DNA of 64,000 bases, taken from Pukyongia salina (GTDB lineage Bacteria; Bacteroidota; Bacteroidia; Flavobacteriales; Flavobacteriaceae). This document shows positions 34,420 to 42,744 of this stretch, piece by piece; within the stretch, counting starts at the first letter, position 1, and every line of letters starts with the position of its first letter. The stretch covers positions 1,550,001-1,614,000 of the forward strand of contig NZ_CP027062.1 in NCBI RefSeq assembly GCF_002966125.1. The letters run 5' to 3'. The notes beneath the pieces are model-generated. The model did no database searches. It was not told the DNA's origin and saw nothing but the letters and a program-made list of their open reading frames with translations. The translations under genes and the position numbers were made by a program.

Positions 34420-35031
34420 TTGTCTGAAACTTCAAATATCGCCATCATAATTCCCGCTGCGGGAGCCTCCAGCCGTCTTGGTAGCCCGAAACAACTGCTT
34501 AAATGGAGAGATACAAACCTGCTTACTCATTGTTTACAGACTGCCTCATCGGCGGCTTGTAAAGAGATCTTCCTGGTGTTGGGTGCCCATAAGGACGAAA
34601 TTAGAGAACAGCTTCCTGCCAATAATGCGATCATCCTGGAAAATCCCAATTGGGAATTGGGCCTGGGAAGTTCGATCGCGCTGGCGATGAAACAGATTAT
34701 AACATCTTCTCATAAAATAGAAGCCGCCCTCATTATGCTCCCCGATCAACCTTTGGTGGATTCAGGTTTTCTGAAGAAGATGTTGCAAACATTCATTCCT
34801 GGTCATGAACAGATCATCGCTTCGGTTTATGAAGATGGAAGAATAGGTGTGCCGGCAATGTTCGATAAAACCTACTTCAAAGAGTTGAGCGCATTAAGGG
34901 ACGATAAGGGAGCACGGCAACTGATCACGGAACATCTCAATAAAGTGACCGCCATTCCGGGTGAGGGGAAACTTAAGGATATCGATACCCGGGAAGCCTA
35001 CGAGACTTTATATCGTGCTAACCACCAATAG
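34420..35031 (+). CDS. mocA: MocA-like molybdenum-cofactor nucleotidyltransferase
   Basis: 203 residues. The signature IIPAAGASSRLGSPKQLLKW at about 9-28 is that of nucleotidyltransferases that attach CMP or GMP to molybdopterin. MLPDQPLVDSGF contains the metal-binding Asp. The start is TTG, since no upstream ATG fits. The substrate nucleotide (CTP for MocA, GTP for MobA) cannot be told from sequence alone. Its final codons overlap the end of moaA on the opposite strand by 14 bases. It is the last gene of the formate dehydrogenase operon. Confidence 0.85.
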   Translation: MSETSNIAIIIPAAGASSRLGSPKQLLKWRDTNLLTHCLQTASSAACKEIFLVLGAHKDEIREQLPANNAIILENPNWELGLGSSIALAMKQIITSSHKIEAALIMLPDQPLVDSGFLKKMLQTFIPGHEQIIASVYEDGRIGVPAMFDKTYFKELSALRDDKGARQLITEHLNKVTAIPGEGKLKDIDTREAYETLYRANHQ

Positions 35032-36025
35032 TGATCATACTTCGGTTTTTTCCGTGTAGTTCGGGTTGCTGAAGTTTTTCCAGTGTATCCATACCACCTC
35101 TTACCTTAAACTTGGAGCGCATGGCCTTGGCGATGAGCGGTTCTATTGCTTCCCCTGCACGAAGGGCCTGAAGCAGATCTGTTTCAGAAGAAGAAAATAA
35201 ACAATTCTTAATTCGTCCATTGGCCGTGAGTCGAATTCGGTTACAACTATCACAGAACGGATTGGTTACCGAGCTTATAATTCCAAAACTTCCCTTGTAG
35301 TTCTTGATCTTGTAATTCTTTGAGGTATCATTGGGCGCATCCTGCAGTCGTTCCAACTGGTCTTCGGTAAAATGATCCCGTACTTTATCCATGATCTCGG
35401 CATAAGAAACGGTCTTGTCTATATTCCATTTGTTGCCATCAAAGGGCATAAATTCTATAAAGCGAACAGACACCGGAAGATCCTTCGTTAGTTCGATAAA
35501 ATCGATGATCTCATTGTCGTTCACATCCTTCATCAAAACTGCGTTTACCTTCACTTTAAAGCCTTCAGAAACTAATAAATGCAGGTTGTCCCAAACCTGG
35601 GTAAAATTGTCTCTTCGGGTGATCTCTCGGAACTTTTCGGCCTGGAGTGAGTCTAAGCTAAGGTTGATCCCGTTGAGATTATATTTTTTAAGATCGTCTA
35701 TAAACCGATCTATGATCACCCCGTTAGTGGTAAGGGTTAAAGAGACATCAAGCGTAGCTAGTTTCTCCAAAATAGTGGTAAAATCCTTTCTAATTAGCGG
35801 TTCACCTCCGGTAAGTCTGATCTTCCGTACCCCGTGATCTGCGAAGACCTTTGCGATGGTGTAAATTTCTTCGTAGGTCATTAAATGGCTCTTGGGAGAG
35901 AGTTGGATCCCTTCCTCCGGCATACAGTAATTGCAGCGCAAATTACAGCGCTCAATCAGGGAGATCCGTAAATAGGTATGTTCCCTGCCGTGGGTATCGG
36001 TTAATATGGGGGAGTCTTTTTTCAT
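35018..36025 (-). CDS. moaA: GTP 3',8-cyclase MoaA
   Basis: 335 residues. It is a radical SAM enzyme: CNLRCNYC gives Cys27, Cys31 and Cys34. A C-terminal [4Fe-4S] cluster lies in NPFCDSCNRIRLTANGRIKN, and the protein ends in GG as required in MoaA. It converts GTP to 3',8-cyclo-dihydro-GTP, the first step of molybdopterin synthesis. The start overlaps the moaCB stop (ATGA). The 3' end overlaps the convergent mocA gene, and the GG codons fall in that overlap. Confidence 0.96.
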   Translation of the reverse strand: MKKDSPILTDTHGREHTYLRISLIERCNLRCNYCMPEEGIQLSPKSHLMTYEEIYTIAKVFADHGVRKIRLTGGEPLIRKDFTTILEKLATLDVSLTLTTNGVIIDRFIDDLKKYNLNGINLSLDSLQAEKFREITRRDNFTQVWDNLHLLVSEGFKVKVNAVLMKDVNDNEIIDFIELTKDLPVSVRFIEFMPFDGNKWNIDKTVSYAEIMDKVRDHFTEDQLERLQDAPNDTSKNYKIKNYKGSFGIISSVTNPFCDSCNRIRLTANGRIKNCLFSSSETDLLQALRAGEAIEPLIAKAMRSKFKVRGGMDTLEKLQQPELHGKNRSMITIGG

Positions 36026-36936
36026 GGGTCGTGTCTTTCTCCTTTAAATATTCTGAAAACATGCAGGATGTGTGGAAATATGGCTTCCATCGATTCCCTG
36101 GCGCCTTTGGTGGAACCTGGTATGGCAAGTACCAGGCTGTCCCGAATGGTGCCTGCCACACTTCGTGATAACATAGAATATGGGGTGCGTAACTGTCCGT
36201 AACTTCGTATCACCTCTTCTACCCCGGGGATCCTACGCTCCAGAATTTCCTCCAGGGCATCTGGCGTAACATCGCGAGCAGATAGACCGGTACCGCCCGA
36301 GAAGATGATGAGGTCGATCTTGTTATTAGCTAAATCGTTTACTTTTTGTTGAATGATCTCCTTTTCATCGGGAATGATCTGGTAGTCACTCACTTTTACA
36401 TGGCAGGATTCCAGTTTGGCGATCACCTCTTTCCCGGCCTGGTCTTCCTTTTCTCCTTTGGAGATCGTATCTGAACATACGATCACAGCCGCGACCAGAT
36501 CCTTTCGGTATCTATCCTGGAAATCGGTTTTGCCACCTCGTTTTTTAAGCAGTTTTATATGGTGGATCTCAACGCCTTTGTCGATGGGTTTCAGCATATC
36601 ATACATATTGAGAGCCACTACACTGGCACCGTGCATGGCCTCCACCTCGACCCCGGTCTTGTATATGGTTTTTATGGTGCAATTCACAATAATCTCCAAT
36701 TCATTTACTTCAAAATCGATTGCTGCATACTCCACAGGGATGGGATGACAATCGGGCAACAACTCCGGGGTTTTCTTTATGCCTAACAGGCCGGCAGCCT
36801 TACTCATAGCGAAGACGTTTCCCTTGGGAACTTCGTCCTTTTTTATCGCCTCAATGGTTTCGGCTTTACTCACTTTAACGATAGCCTGGGCTGTGGCAAT
36901 GCGTAGGGTATTGGCTTTATGTGTGATGTCTACCAT
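36022..36936 (-). CDS. moaCB: Fused MoaC-MoaB: cyclic pyranopterin synthase and molybdopterin adenylyltransferase-like protein
   Basis: 304 residues. Residues 1-150 are MoaC (GNVFAMSKAAGLLGIKKTPE, LPDCHPIPV, and GVEVEAMHGASVVALNMYDM). Residues 150-304 are MoaB/MogA-like, with FSGGTGLSARDVTPDAL and a C-terminal PGSTKGARESMEAIF. MoaC turns the MoaA product into cyclic pyranopterin, and the MoaB half would adenylylate molybdopterin. Such fusions are known in Bacteroidota. It lies between moaE and moaA in one operon. Confidence 0.95.
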   Translation of the reverse strand: MVDITHKANTLRIATAQAIVKVSKAETIEAIKKDEVPKGNVFAMSKAAGLLGIKKTPELLPDCHPIPVEYAAIDFEVNELEIIVNCTIKTIYKTGVEVEAMHGASVVALNMYDMLKPIDKGVEIHHIKLLKKRGGKTDFQDRYRKDLVAAVIVCSDTISKGEKEDQAGKEVIAKLESCHVKVSDYQIIPDEKEIIQQKVNDLANNKIDLIIFSGGTGLSARDVTPDALEEILERRIPGVEEVIRSYGQLRTPYSMLSRSVAGTIRDSLVLAIPGSTKGARESMEAIFPHILHVFRIFKGERHDP

Positions 36937-36939
36937 AGA

Positions 36940-37383
36940 TTACGTATTTACTTTCCATTGATGCGACTCGTCTTCAAAGATCTCTCTGCCAAAAACCGGG
37001 ACATTGGCTTTTATCTCCTCAACCACATATTCCAGTGCTTCAAAAACCACTTTTCTCCTGGGAGAAGAGACAAAGACAAAGAGGCAGATCTCCCCCGCAT
37101 TCACTGTCCCAAGGCTGTGATAAATGTGCATACAACTAAGTTCGTATTTCCCGAAGGTCGCCTCGCGGATCTCATGAAATTTATTATTGGCCATCTCTTC
37201 ATAGGCGGTGTATTCAATAGCCTTTATAGTCTTATTATCAACCATATCTGCTCGTACCTGTCCCAGGAAAATATCGTGTGCACCTATGGAGGTTTTACTT
37301 TGATGTTTTGCAATAGAAGTTGCGATAAACTCCGGGGAAATGGCTCCCTCTACAAATACATTTTTAGGTTTTTTGTCTTTCAT
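36940..37383 (-). CDS. moaE: Molybdopterin synthase catalytic subunit MoaE
   Basis: 147 residues from the ATG at 37383, which overlaps the stop of the moeB-like gene (ATGA); the longer TTG frame would run into that gene. The family pattern is visible: SLGTVNAGEICLFVFVSSPR, then VEEIKANVPVFGREIF. The second lysine of the usual PxWK motif is Gly in this region. With MoaD it converts cyclic pyranopterin to molybdopterin. Both partners are in the operon. Confidence 0.93.
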   Translation of the reverse strand: MKDKKPKNVFVEGAISPEFIATSIAKHQSKTSIGAHDIFLGQVRADMVDNKTIKAIEYTAYEEMANNKFHEIREATFGKYELSCMHIYHSLGTVNAGEICLFVFVSSPRRKVVFEALEYVVEEIKANVPVFGREIFEDESHQWKVNT

Positions 37384-38459
37384 TTTATTAAAGATTTTAT
37401 CGCTGGCTCCAGGGCGAGAGCACCTCCTTTCAGGGAGTAGCAATTCGTTATATTGTTTTCTATCAATAGTGAGACGGCTTTTTTACTTCGTATGCCCGAT
37501 CTGCAGAAGGTTACTATATTTTTTTCTGAATTTATTTCTGAAATGCTTTGCTCTAAAGACCCCAGTGGGATCTGGATACACTCAGGAAGTTGAATAAAAG
37601 GAAGTTCTCCCGGCTCCCGAATGTCGATAAATTGAACATCCTCCATCTTCAAGGCATCTTCCACCGATATTTCCATCGGCTCACAACTATAGTTGCTTCC
37701 CGAATGATTTTGCACGAAGGAGTCTCTTTCATCAAAAACCTGCTTTATCCTGTCCTCATTTCGGGCAATGGATATAAAGCTGGTACCGGCCGAACGCGCA
37801 TCATAGCACAGTAATTTTCCCGATAGCACTTCTTCCATTCCCAGGATCATCTTTATAACTTCGTTCGCCTGCATACAACCAATAATTCCAGGCAGCACAC
37901 CCAGTACGCCCACTTCCGAACAATTAGCTACCGAAGACCCCGCCGGTGGGGTGGCGAACAAACATCGGTAACTGGGCCCTCCTTTGTAATTGAACACGGT
38001 AACCTGGCCTTCAAATTTATAGATCGCCCCAAAAACCACGGGTTTGTCCAGCAAAAGGGCAGCATCGTTAATAAGGTAACGGGTTTCAAAATTGTCTGTG
38101 CCGTCCAGGATGATGTCGTAACCCGATAAGATATCCAGGGCATTCTGTGCCTGTAGTTGTATGGGATAAGCATTTATGGTAATGGAGGGATTGAGGTCGG
38201 CCAATCGTTTTTTAGCAGACACTGCTTTGTTGGTGCCTAAGGAAGAAGTGCCAAACAAGATCTGGCGTTGCAGATTGGATTCCTCCACAAGGTCGTGGTC
38301 TAATATGCCGATAGTGCCAACCCCCGCAGCGACTAGGTATTGGAGAGCTGGACAGCCAAGGCCGCCTGCACCTACTACCATTACGCTGGCAGCGGACAGT
38401 TTTTTCTGGCCTTCCGGGCCAATTTCTGAAAGAATGATATGTCTACTGTATCTGTTCAT
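37380..38459 (-). CDS. moeB: MoeB/ThiF-like MoaD adenylyltransferase with C-terminal rhodanese domain
   Basis: 359 residues. The E1-like domain has the ATP-binding loop GAGGLG (30-35) and DNFETRYLIND. The usual zinc cysteines are incomplete: the first CxxC appears as SYRC (163-166), and no CPVC-like second pair is seen. A rhodanese domain (about 265-359) carries the catalytic Cys319 in VTFCRSGIRS and could supply sulfur. The protein activates the C-terminus of MoaD and perhaps directly thiolates it. It lies four bases from moaD. Confidence 0.93.
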   Translation of the reverse strand: MNRYSRHIILSEIGPEGQKKLSAASVMVVGAGGLGCPALQYLVAAGVGTIGILDHDLVEESNLQRQILFGTSSLGTNKAVSAKKRLADLNPSITINAYPIQLQAQNALDILSGYDIILDGTDNFETRYLINDAALLLDKPVVFGAIYKFEGQVTVFNYKGGPSYRCLFATPPAGSSVANCSEVGVLGVLPGIIGCMQANEVIKMILGMEEVLSGKLLCYDARSAGTSFISIARNEDRIKQVFDERDSFVQNHSGSNYSCEPMEISVEDALKMEDVQFIDIREPGELPFIQLPECIQIPLGSLEQSISEINSEKNIVTFCRSGIRSKKAVSLLIENNITNCYSLKGGALALEPAIKSLIK

Positions 38460-38462
38460 ATT

Positions 38463-38696
38463 CTAGCCTCCCGAGAATGGTGGTAGTAATGCGATTTCGC
38501 CACCTGTGATCCGGGCATCTTCCGTAACCAGTTGCTGGTCTATAGCAACCCGGAAATCCTTTTCTTTTAATCCCGGATATTTTTCAAAAAGCAACTCTAA
38601 CAGCTCATTTACCGTGCTAGGGCTGTTGCCAAGAGATTCTTCCCGGCAGGAAGTGATCTCTGCCAGGAGTCCGAAATATTTAATGTTCGTACTCAT
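38463..38696 (-). CDS. moaD: Molybdopterin synthase sulfur-carrier subunit MoaD
   Basis: 77 residues with a ubiquitin-like fold. It starts MSTNIKYFGLLAEI and ends PPFSGG, with the C-terminal Gly-Gly that is adenylylated and thiocarboxylated. Its start overlaps the mobA end by 17 bases, showing tight coupling. Confidence 0.94.
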   Translation of the reverse strand: MSTNIKYFGLLAEITSCREESLGNSPSTVNELLELLFEKYPGLKEKDFRVAIDQQLVTEDARITGGEIALLPPFSGG

Positions 38697-39270
38697 TTTT
38701 TAATAGTTCTAATTGTTCCCTGGTATTCACGTTTGTTGTATAATGACCCAAATGCGGTGGCAACTCGATCGTTTTGGTTTTCGACGCTTCAACGAATTTT
38801 GTTAACCGCCGTTCTCCCTGTTTCAGCAATGATTCGCATTGAGGCAAACAGTTCTTGTGGTAAAGACCTATAAGCGGAATAGTACTGCCGTTATACGCCA
38901 GCTGAATAATATCGTATTGAGGGTCGTATCCCTGTAGCAAAGTTGAAACTACTTCCTCTTCTATTAGTGGAATATCGCAACTTAGAACCAGGTTGAGGTC
39001 TGTGTGAGAGTGCGTAAGTGCGGCGTGAATCCCTGCCACAGGCCCCGAATCTTTCACAATATCCTCCACTCGCCGGATCAATAGTTTGTCGTATCGGGTA
39101 TGATCGCTTACAATGATGATCTCATGTACAAAAGGCTTCATGGTGTTGATGATTCGATTGGCGAAGCTGAGACCTTTCAGCATAACAAAACCTTTATCGG
39201 TTCCCATCCTGGAACTCCTGCCTCCTGCGAGTAAAATACCGGTGATATGTTTTTTTTCTACGGTTACCAT
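38680..39270 (-). CDS. mobA: Molybdenum-cofactor guanylyltransferase MobA
   Basis: 196 residues. The signature LLAGGRSSRMGTDKG lies at about 14-28, and VLSCDIPLI holds the metal-binding aspartate. It makes the GMP form of the cofactor (bis-MGD), as needed by formate dehydrogenase. A second, MocA-like transferase lies at the end of the plus-strand operon, so two cofactor forms may be made. The start overlaps the exporter gene's end by seven bases. Confidence 0.92.
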   Translation of the reverse strand: MVTVEKKHITGILLAGGRSSRMGTDKGFVMLKGLSFANRIINTMKPFVHEIIIVSDHTRYDKLLIRRVEDIVKDSGPVAGIHAALTHSHTDLNLVLSCDIPLIEEEVVSTLLQGYDPQYDIIQLAYNGSTIPLIGLYHKNCLPQCESLLKQGERRLTKFVEASKTKTIELPPHLGHYTTNVNTREQLELLKNEYEH

Positions 39271-40007
39271 AAGAAAAGTTTTATTGAAGCAATAATTAGT
39301 ACAAAAGCGAGCATATATCTTAGAAAGGCGTTGTTAAATTTCTTACTCCCGAAATAACTACCAAAATATCCTCCCACCACGGCGATCGCTACCAGGATCC
39401 ATGCCTCCGAAGATATGGAAACACCCCCGGTTAATTGTCCTAACAACCCCGATGCCGAGTTTACCCAGATAAACAGGGCAGAGACGGCTGCTGCTTCTTT
39501 CATCTTTCCCCAGTGGAGCAATAATATTACGGGTGTGAGGATAATACCGCCCCCAATGCCGATAAGGCCCGAGAAGAATCCAATGATGGCACCTAGTATG
39601 AGGCCCTGCCAGATCTTAACTCGTTTTATTTCTTCGGTTTCCTTACCAAAAACATTCAGCATTTTAAGGATGGCAAAAATGAGCAGTACTGCCAGTATTT
39701 TTTTATAAACTGAAGCGTCTACTTCTAGCAAACCGCCTAGAAAGGCCATGGGTATAGAGGCCAGGGCAAAAGAAAAGAACAGCCGTTTGTTGAAATATCC
39801 GGCCTTGTAATAATGATAAAACGCCAGACCGGATACAAATAGATTGAGCAGTAAAGCTGTAGGTTTCATGACCTCCGGGCTAAATGAGAATAGGGCCATT
39901 AGTGCCAGGTACCCACTGGCGCCACCATGGCCAACACTGGCATACAGGAAGGCTATCACCGGTAAGGTGAGTAAGAAACCCCAGATATAATCAGACTCTA
40001 ATAACAT
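39264..40007 (-). CDS. TauE/SafE (TSUP) family membrane exporter
   Basis: 247 residues with about eight hydrophobic segments. The family pattern GHGGASGYLALMALF occurs near the N-terminus, and GLIGIGGGIILTPVILLLHW in the second half is the repeated TSUP motif. Family members move sulfite, sulfonates or related anions. The sulfite-oxidase gene in the same supercluster supports a sulfite or sulfate link, which is inference. The start overlaps the modE-like gene end by one base. Confidence 0.9.
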   Translation of the reverse strand: MLLESDYIWGFLLTLPVIAFLYASVGHGGASGYLALMALFSFSPEVMKPTALLLNLFVSGLAFYHYYKAGYFNKRLFFSFALASIPMAFLGGLLEVDASVYKKILAVLLIFAILKMLNVFGKETEEIKRVKIWQGLILGAIIGFFSGLIGIGGGIILTPVILLLHWGKMKEAAAVSALFIWVNSASGLLGQLTGGVSISSEAWILVAIAVVGGYFGSYFGSKKFNNAFLRYMLAFVLIIASIKLFLW

Positions 40008-40342
40008 TATAATTTGTATTGCTTTATTTCTTTATCGAGAAAATCCCAGCAGTGGTGATTAATGGCATCGAAGGTGCTTACAAGAGACCGGCCGTAATCG
40101 GTTAAAGCGGTGCCGCCACCACTTTTACCACCAATACTGGAAGTAACAACAGGTTTTTTTGCACGGGAATTCACGGTGTCTACTAATCGCCATGCCTTTT
40201 TATAAGACATCTCCATGCATTTGGCTGCCTTGGTGAGTGAACCGGTTTCCTCTATTGCCTTCAGGAGGTTAACCCGACCTTCACCCAGTAAGATCTCTCC
40301 ATCTGCTTCAATCCAAATTCTGCTTTTAATAGTGTATTTCAT
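40007..40342 (-). CDS. modE: ModE-like winged-helix regulator (N-terminal domain only)
   Basis: 111 residues with the LysR/ModE-type helix-turn-helix AIEETGSLTKAAKCMEMSYK at about 30-50, then VNSRAKKPVVTSSIGGKSGGG. The molybdate-binding TOBE domains of full ModE are missing. Short ModE-type proteins of this kind occur with molybdenum genes. Its position inside the moeA operon suggests control of molybdenum genes. Whether it senses molybdate directly is uncertain. Confidence 0.85.
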   Translation of the reverse strand: MKYTIKSRIWIEADGEILLGEGRVNLLKAIEETGSLTKAAKCMEMSYKKAWRLVDTVNSRAKKPVVTSSIGGKSGGGTALTDYGRSLVSTFDAINHHCWDFLDKEIKQYKL

Positions 40343-40347
40343 AGTGG

Positions 40348-41529
40348 TTAGTTTATAGGAAGCATGATCACTTCTACTTCATCTTTTATTTTTATTTCGA
40401 AGGTATCTTCCGGTAGATATACCAGGGCATTGGCAATCGCAAAAGTATGCAGCATGGACGAACTCTGGCCGTCCAGGATGGTCACTTCGTCCTGTTGATA
40501 ACGGGCTTTGAGAAATTGAGCCCTGTCACCTTTTTTCTGATAGTTTGATGTCGATCTTGCCCGTATTCTGGGAAGAGAAAAATCTGTATTCCCGCTCGCT
40601 ATTTCCAGACCAGGTAATACATAATTATAGAAACAACTTAAAGAAGCCGCGGGATTGCCGGGAAGTGCAAATATGAAGTTCTTTTGGGTTTTGCCAAAAT
40701 ACAAGGGCTTACCGGGTTTCTGTTTCACTTTGTAGAATAAAGGGGTTACTTCCAGTTCTTCCAGGGCTTTCCCCACAAAATCGTAATCCCCAACCGAAAT
40801 CCCTCCGGTAATAATTATAAAATCGAATTTCTTATTCAAGTCTCGAATGAGAGATACCGTATTTTCGAAGTTATCCTTCACTTTAAATGTGGATACGTTA
40901 GTGTAGTTACATCTTCTCATTGCCGACTCCAACATGAGTGCATTGCTCTCGTATATCTCGCCATGTTTTAAGGGAGTCCCGGCAGGGATTAGCTCGTTTC
41001 CTGTGGTTACAATTGCCACAGAAGGTTTGGTGTGTACCGCAATTTTGGAGATGCCAAGGGAAGCCAAAAATCCGATGGCAGCAGGATTTATCACGCTGCC
41101 TGCTGCGAGTGCTACCTGGCCTTTTTTCACCTGTTCACCCTGTCCCCTGATATTAGCCCCGATCGCAACCTCTTTTTCCAGGGTTAACATGGTATTTTCT
41201 GCTGTTACGTGTTCCTGTATGGCGATGGCATTAGCCGAATGGGGCACAGCGGCTCCCGTAAAGATTCGTGCGGCCTGGCCCTTATTTAGTTGAGGGAGGC
41301 TGGTGTCGCCGGCTTTTATTTCGGCGATGATCTCGTAGTTATTTGTATCGCCAAGATTAAGTGCGTAGCCGTCCATGGCCGATTGCCTGAAGGGAGGCAT
41401 ATCAATAGGAGAGACTACATCCTCACTCAGCACATAGCCCAAAGCAGAACCAAGGGATATCACTTCCGTTTCTGAAGTTTTTACTATGGAATTTTTTACA
41501 ATTGATATTGCTTCTTCAACAGAGATCAT
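40348..41529 (-). CDS. moeA: Molybdopterin molybdenumtransferase MoeA
   Basis: 393 residues, typical length. The sequence shows PPFRQSAMDGYAL, GAAVPHSANAIAIQEH, and the catalytic-domain motif TGGISVGDYDFV (about 250-261), and it ends in a C-terminal beta domain. It inserts molybdate into adenylylated molybdopterin with the MoaB half of MoaCB. It is the first gene of the nine-gene cofactor operon; the promoter region upstream is short. Confidence 0.95.
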   Translation of the reverse strand: MISVEEAISIVKNSIVKTSETEVISLGSALGYVLSEDVVSPIDMPPFRQSAMDGYALNLGDTNNYEIIAEIKAGDTSLPQLNKGQAARIFTGAAVPHSANAIAIQEHVTAENTMLTLEKEVAIGANIRGQGEQVKKGQVALAAGSVINPAAIGFLASLGISKIAVHTKPSVAIVTTGNELIPAGTPLKHGEIYESNALMLESAMRRCNYTNVSTFKVKDNFENTVSLIRDLNKKFDFIIITGGISVGDYDFVGKALEELEVTPLFYKVKQKPGKPLYFGKTQKNFIFALPGNPAASLSCFYNYVLPGLEIASGNTDFSLPRIRARSTSNYQKKGDRAQFLKARYQQDEVTILDGQSSSMLHTFAIANALVYLPEDTFEIKIKDEVEVIMLPIN

Positions 41530-41583
41530 AACAAAGCGTTATTTCCTAGTAAATATAACGACTTTTCGCGGAATTTCAGAAAC

Positions 41584-41611
41584 AAAAAACCCAACATTTA
41601 CGTTGGGTTTT
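41584..41611 (-). terminator. Terminator of the 41695 gene
   Basis: On the minus strand, CCCAAC and GTTGGG form a 6-bp stem around a six-base loop, extended by AAAA/TTTT pairs and followed by TTTTTTG. It lies downstream of the coiled-coil gene and before moeA. Confidence 0.75.
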
Positions 41612-41694
41612 CAGAAACCGAATTAGGTTTATTACTCCTTAGGAGCAGATTGTTAGGTTAAAAGTACAACAAATAAATAGTCATTTTGGGTATT

Positions 41695-42471
41695 CTAGTT
41701 GTCACACCCGGCTAGCACGGCAATTAACTGGTCTGCCATTTCCCTTGCTTTTATGGAATAGAAGGTTCGGGTGGCGTGAACAGACTCTACTTCGAGTTGT
41801 TCCAGAGTGCGCGTATACGATTTCTCGGTTAATGGTTCTACTCTATCGCAATCCATGAGCCGGATAAAGCGGTTAATGGCAGTTTCCATTTCCAAAAGGT
41901 TGGCTTCTGCTTCAAACTTGATACGTTTCTGTTCGCTTAGTTTTATCTCTTTTTCGCGTTGTAGCTTTGCCTGCAATTCTTTTTGTGCCTTTAGCTGGGC
42001 TTCCAGGGCCTTCTGCTTTCGCAAGAGTTGTTCCTGTTGTGCGAGAAGCTCCTGTTCTTGTGTGATCAGGTTGTTTTCGTCTACGATAAGGCTATAGGTT
42101 GGATCGGGTTCGTTACAAAGATCAAGCGAAATAAGGATGGATTTTATGCTACTTAGCGCACTTTTCACATAGAATCTGGACACCTCAAATTTGTCCTTTT
42201 CGAGGGCTTTGCTTAAATAATCCAGGGTGTCGTAGCTGGCATTATTTGCTTCGGTACAGCCGCAGTTTTCTGTAGCGGCAAATACTTTTTCCACAGCTTC
42301 CTGTGCTCTTAACGAGTATTGTTTCAGGTGCTCCAGGTTGTTCGATGCCAGCGCTTTTTCCGAATGCTCTACCGCATAGGTAGCATTTTGATAGGCATCG
42401 CCACATCGCATGGCATTGCCATATATGGAACAGAAACCAAGAAGTAGGAGTAGGGTAATTTTACTTTTCAT
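41695..42471 (-). CDS. Secreted coiled-coil protein of unknown function
   Basis: 258 residues from the ATG at 42471; the upstream frame to 42507 lacks signal character. A signal peptide (MKSKITLLLLLGFCSIYGNA) is followed by a cysteine-containing helical domain (CGDAYQNA, ENCGCTEANNA). A long glutamine/lysine-rich coiled coil (about 130-190; AQQEQLLRKQKALEAQLKAQ) follows. A helical end with CDRVEPLTEKSYTRTLEQLE then closes it. I do not recognise the family. It probably lies in the periplasm. Confidence 0.7.
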   Translation of the reverse strand: MKSKITLLLLLGFCSIYGNAMRCGDAYQNATYAVEHSEKALASNNLEHLKQYSLRAQEAVEKVFAATENCGCTEANNASYDTLDYLSKALEKDKFEVSRFYVKSALSSIKSILISLDLCNEPDPTYSLIVDENNLITQEQELLAQQEQLLRKQKALEAQLKAQKELQAKLQREKEIKLSEQKRIKFEAEANLLEMETAINRFIRLMDCDRVEPLTEKSYTRTLEQLEVESVHATRTFYSIKAREMADQLIAVLAGCDN

Positions 42472-42630
42472 ACGCAGATGGAATTTTATAAGTCGGAAAA
42501 ATGCCAATAAAATCGATAAAAAGCAAAATAATTCGATGAAATACCTTTAAATTAACATTTCAGCAATTTAAATTCTTAAAATTACCAAATTTAGGAAGTG
42601 TTACCAATGGCTTTTAGAGTTTTGAAATAT

Positions 42631-42693
42631 GAGTTATCATATAATTTATCGCCAATTTATTACTTATTTACCTAACTTACACTGAGTTATCAT
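42631..42693. promoter_or_regulatory. Pair of GAGTTATCAT direct repeats upstream of the receptor gene
   Basis: The 10-mer GAGTTATCAT occurs at 42631-42640 and 42684-42693, in the otherwise empty region before the TonB-dependent-receptor-like gene. The second copy lies about 55 bases before the start. It may be a regulator site, but chance is possible. Confidence 0.25.
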
Positions 42694-42744
42694 GGGTTGA
42701 GATTTGAATCTGTGTTAATGAAGTTTTCAACTAACTAATAAATT

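Noticed and set aside
36919-37440. Long plus-strand frame opposite moaE
   Set aside because: It is antisense to a well-supported family member in a tight operon, with no domain of its own.
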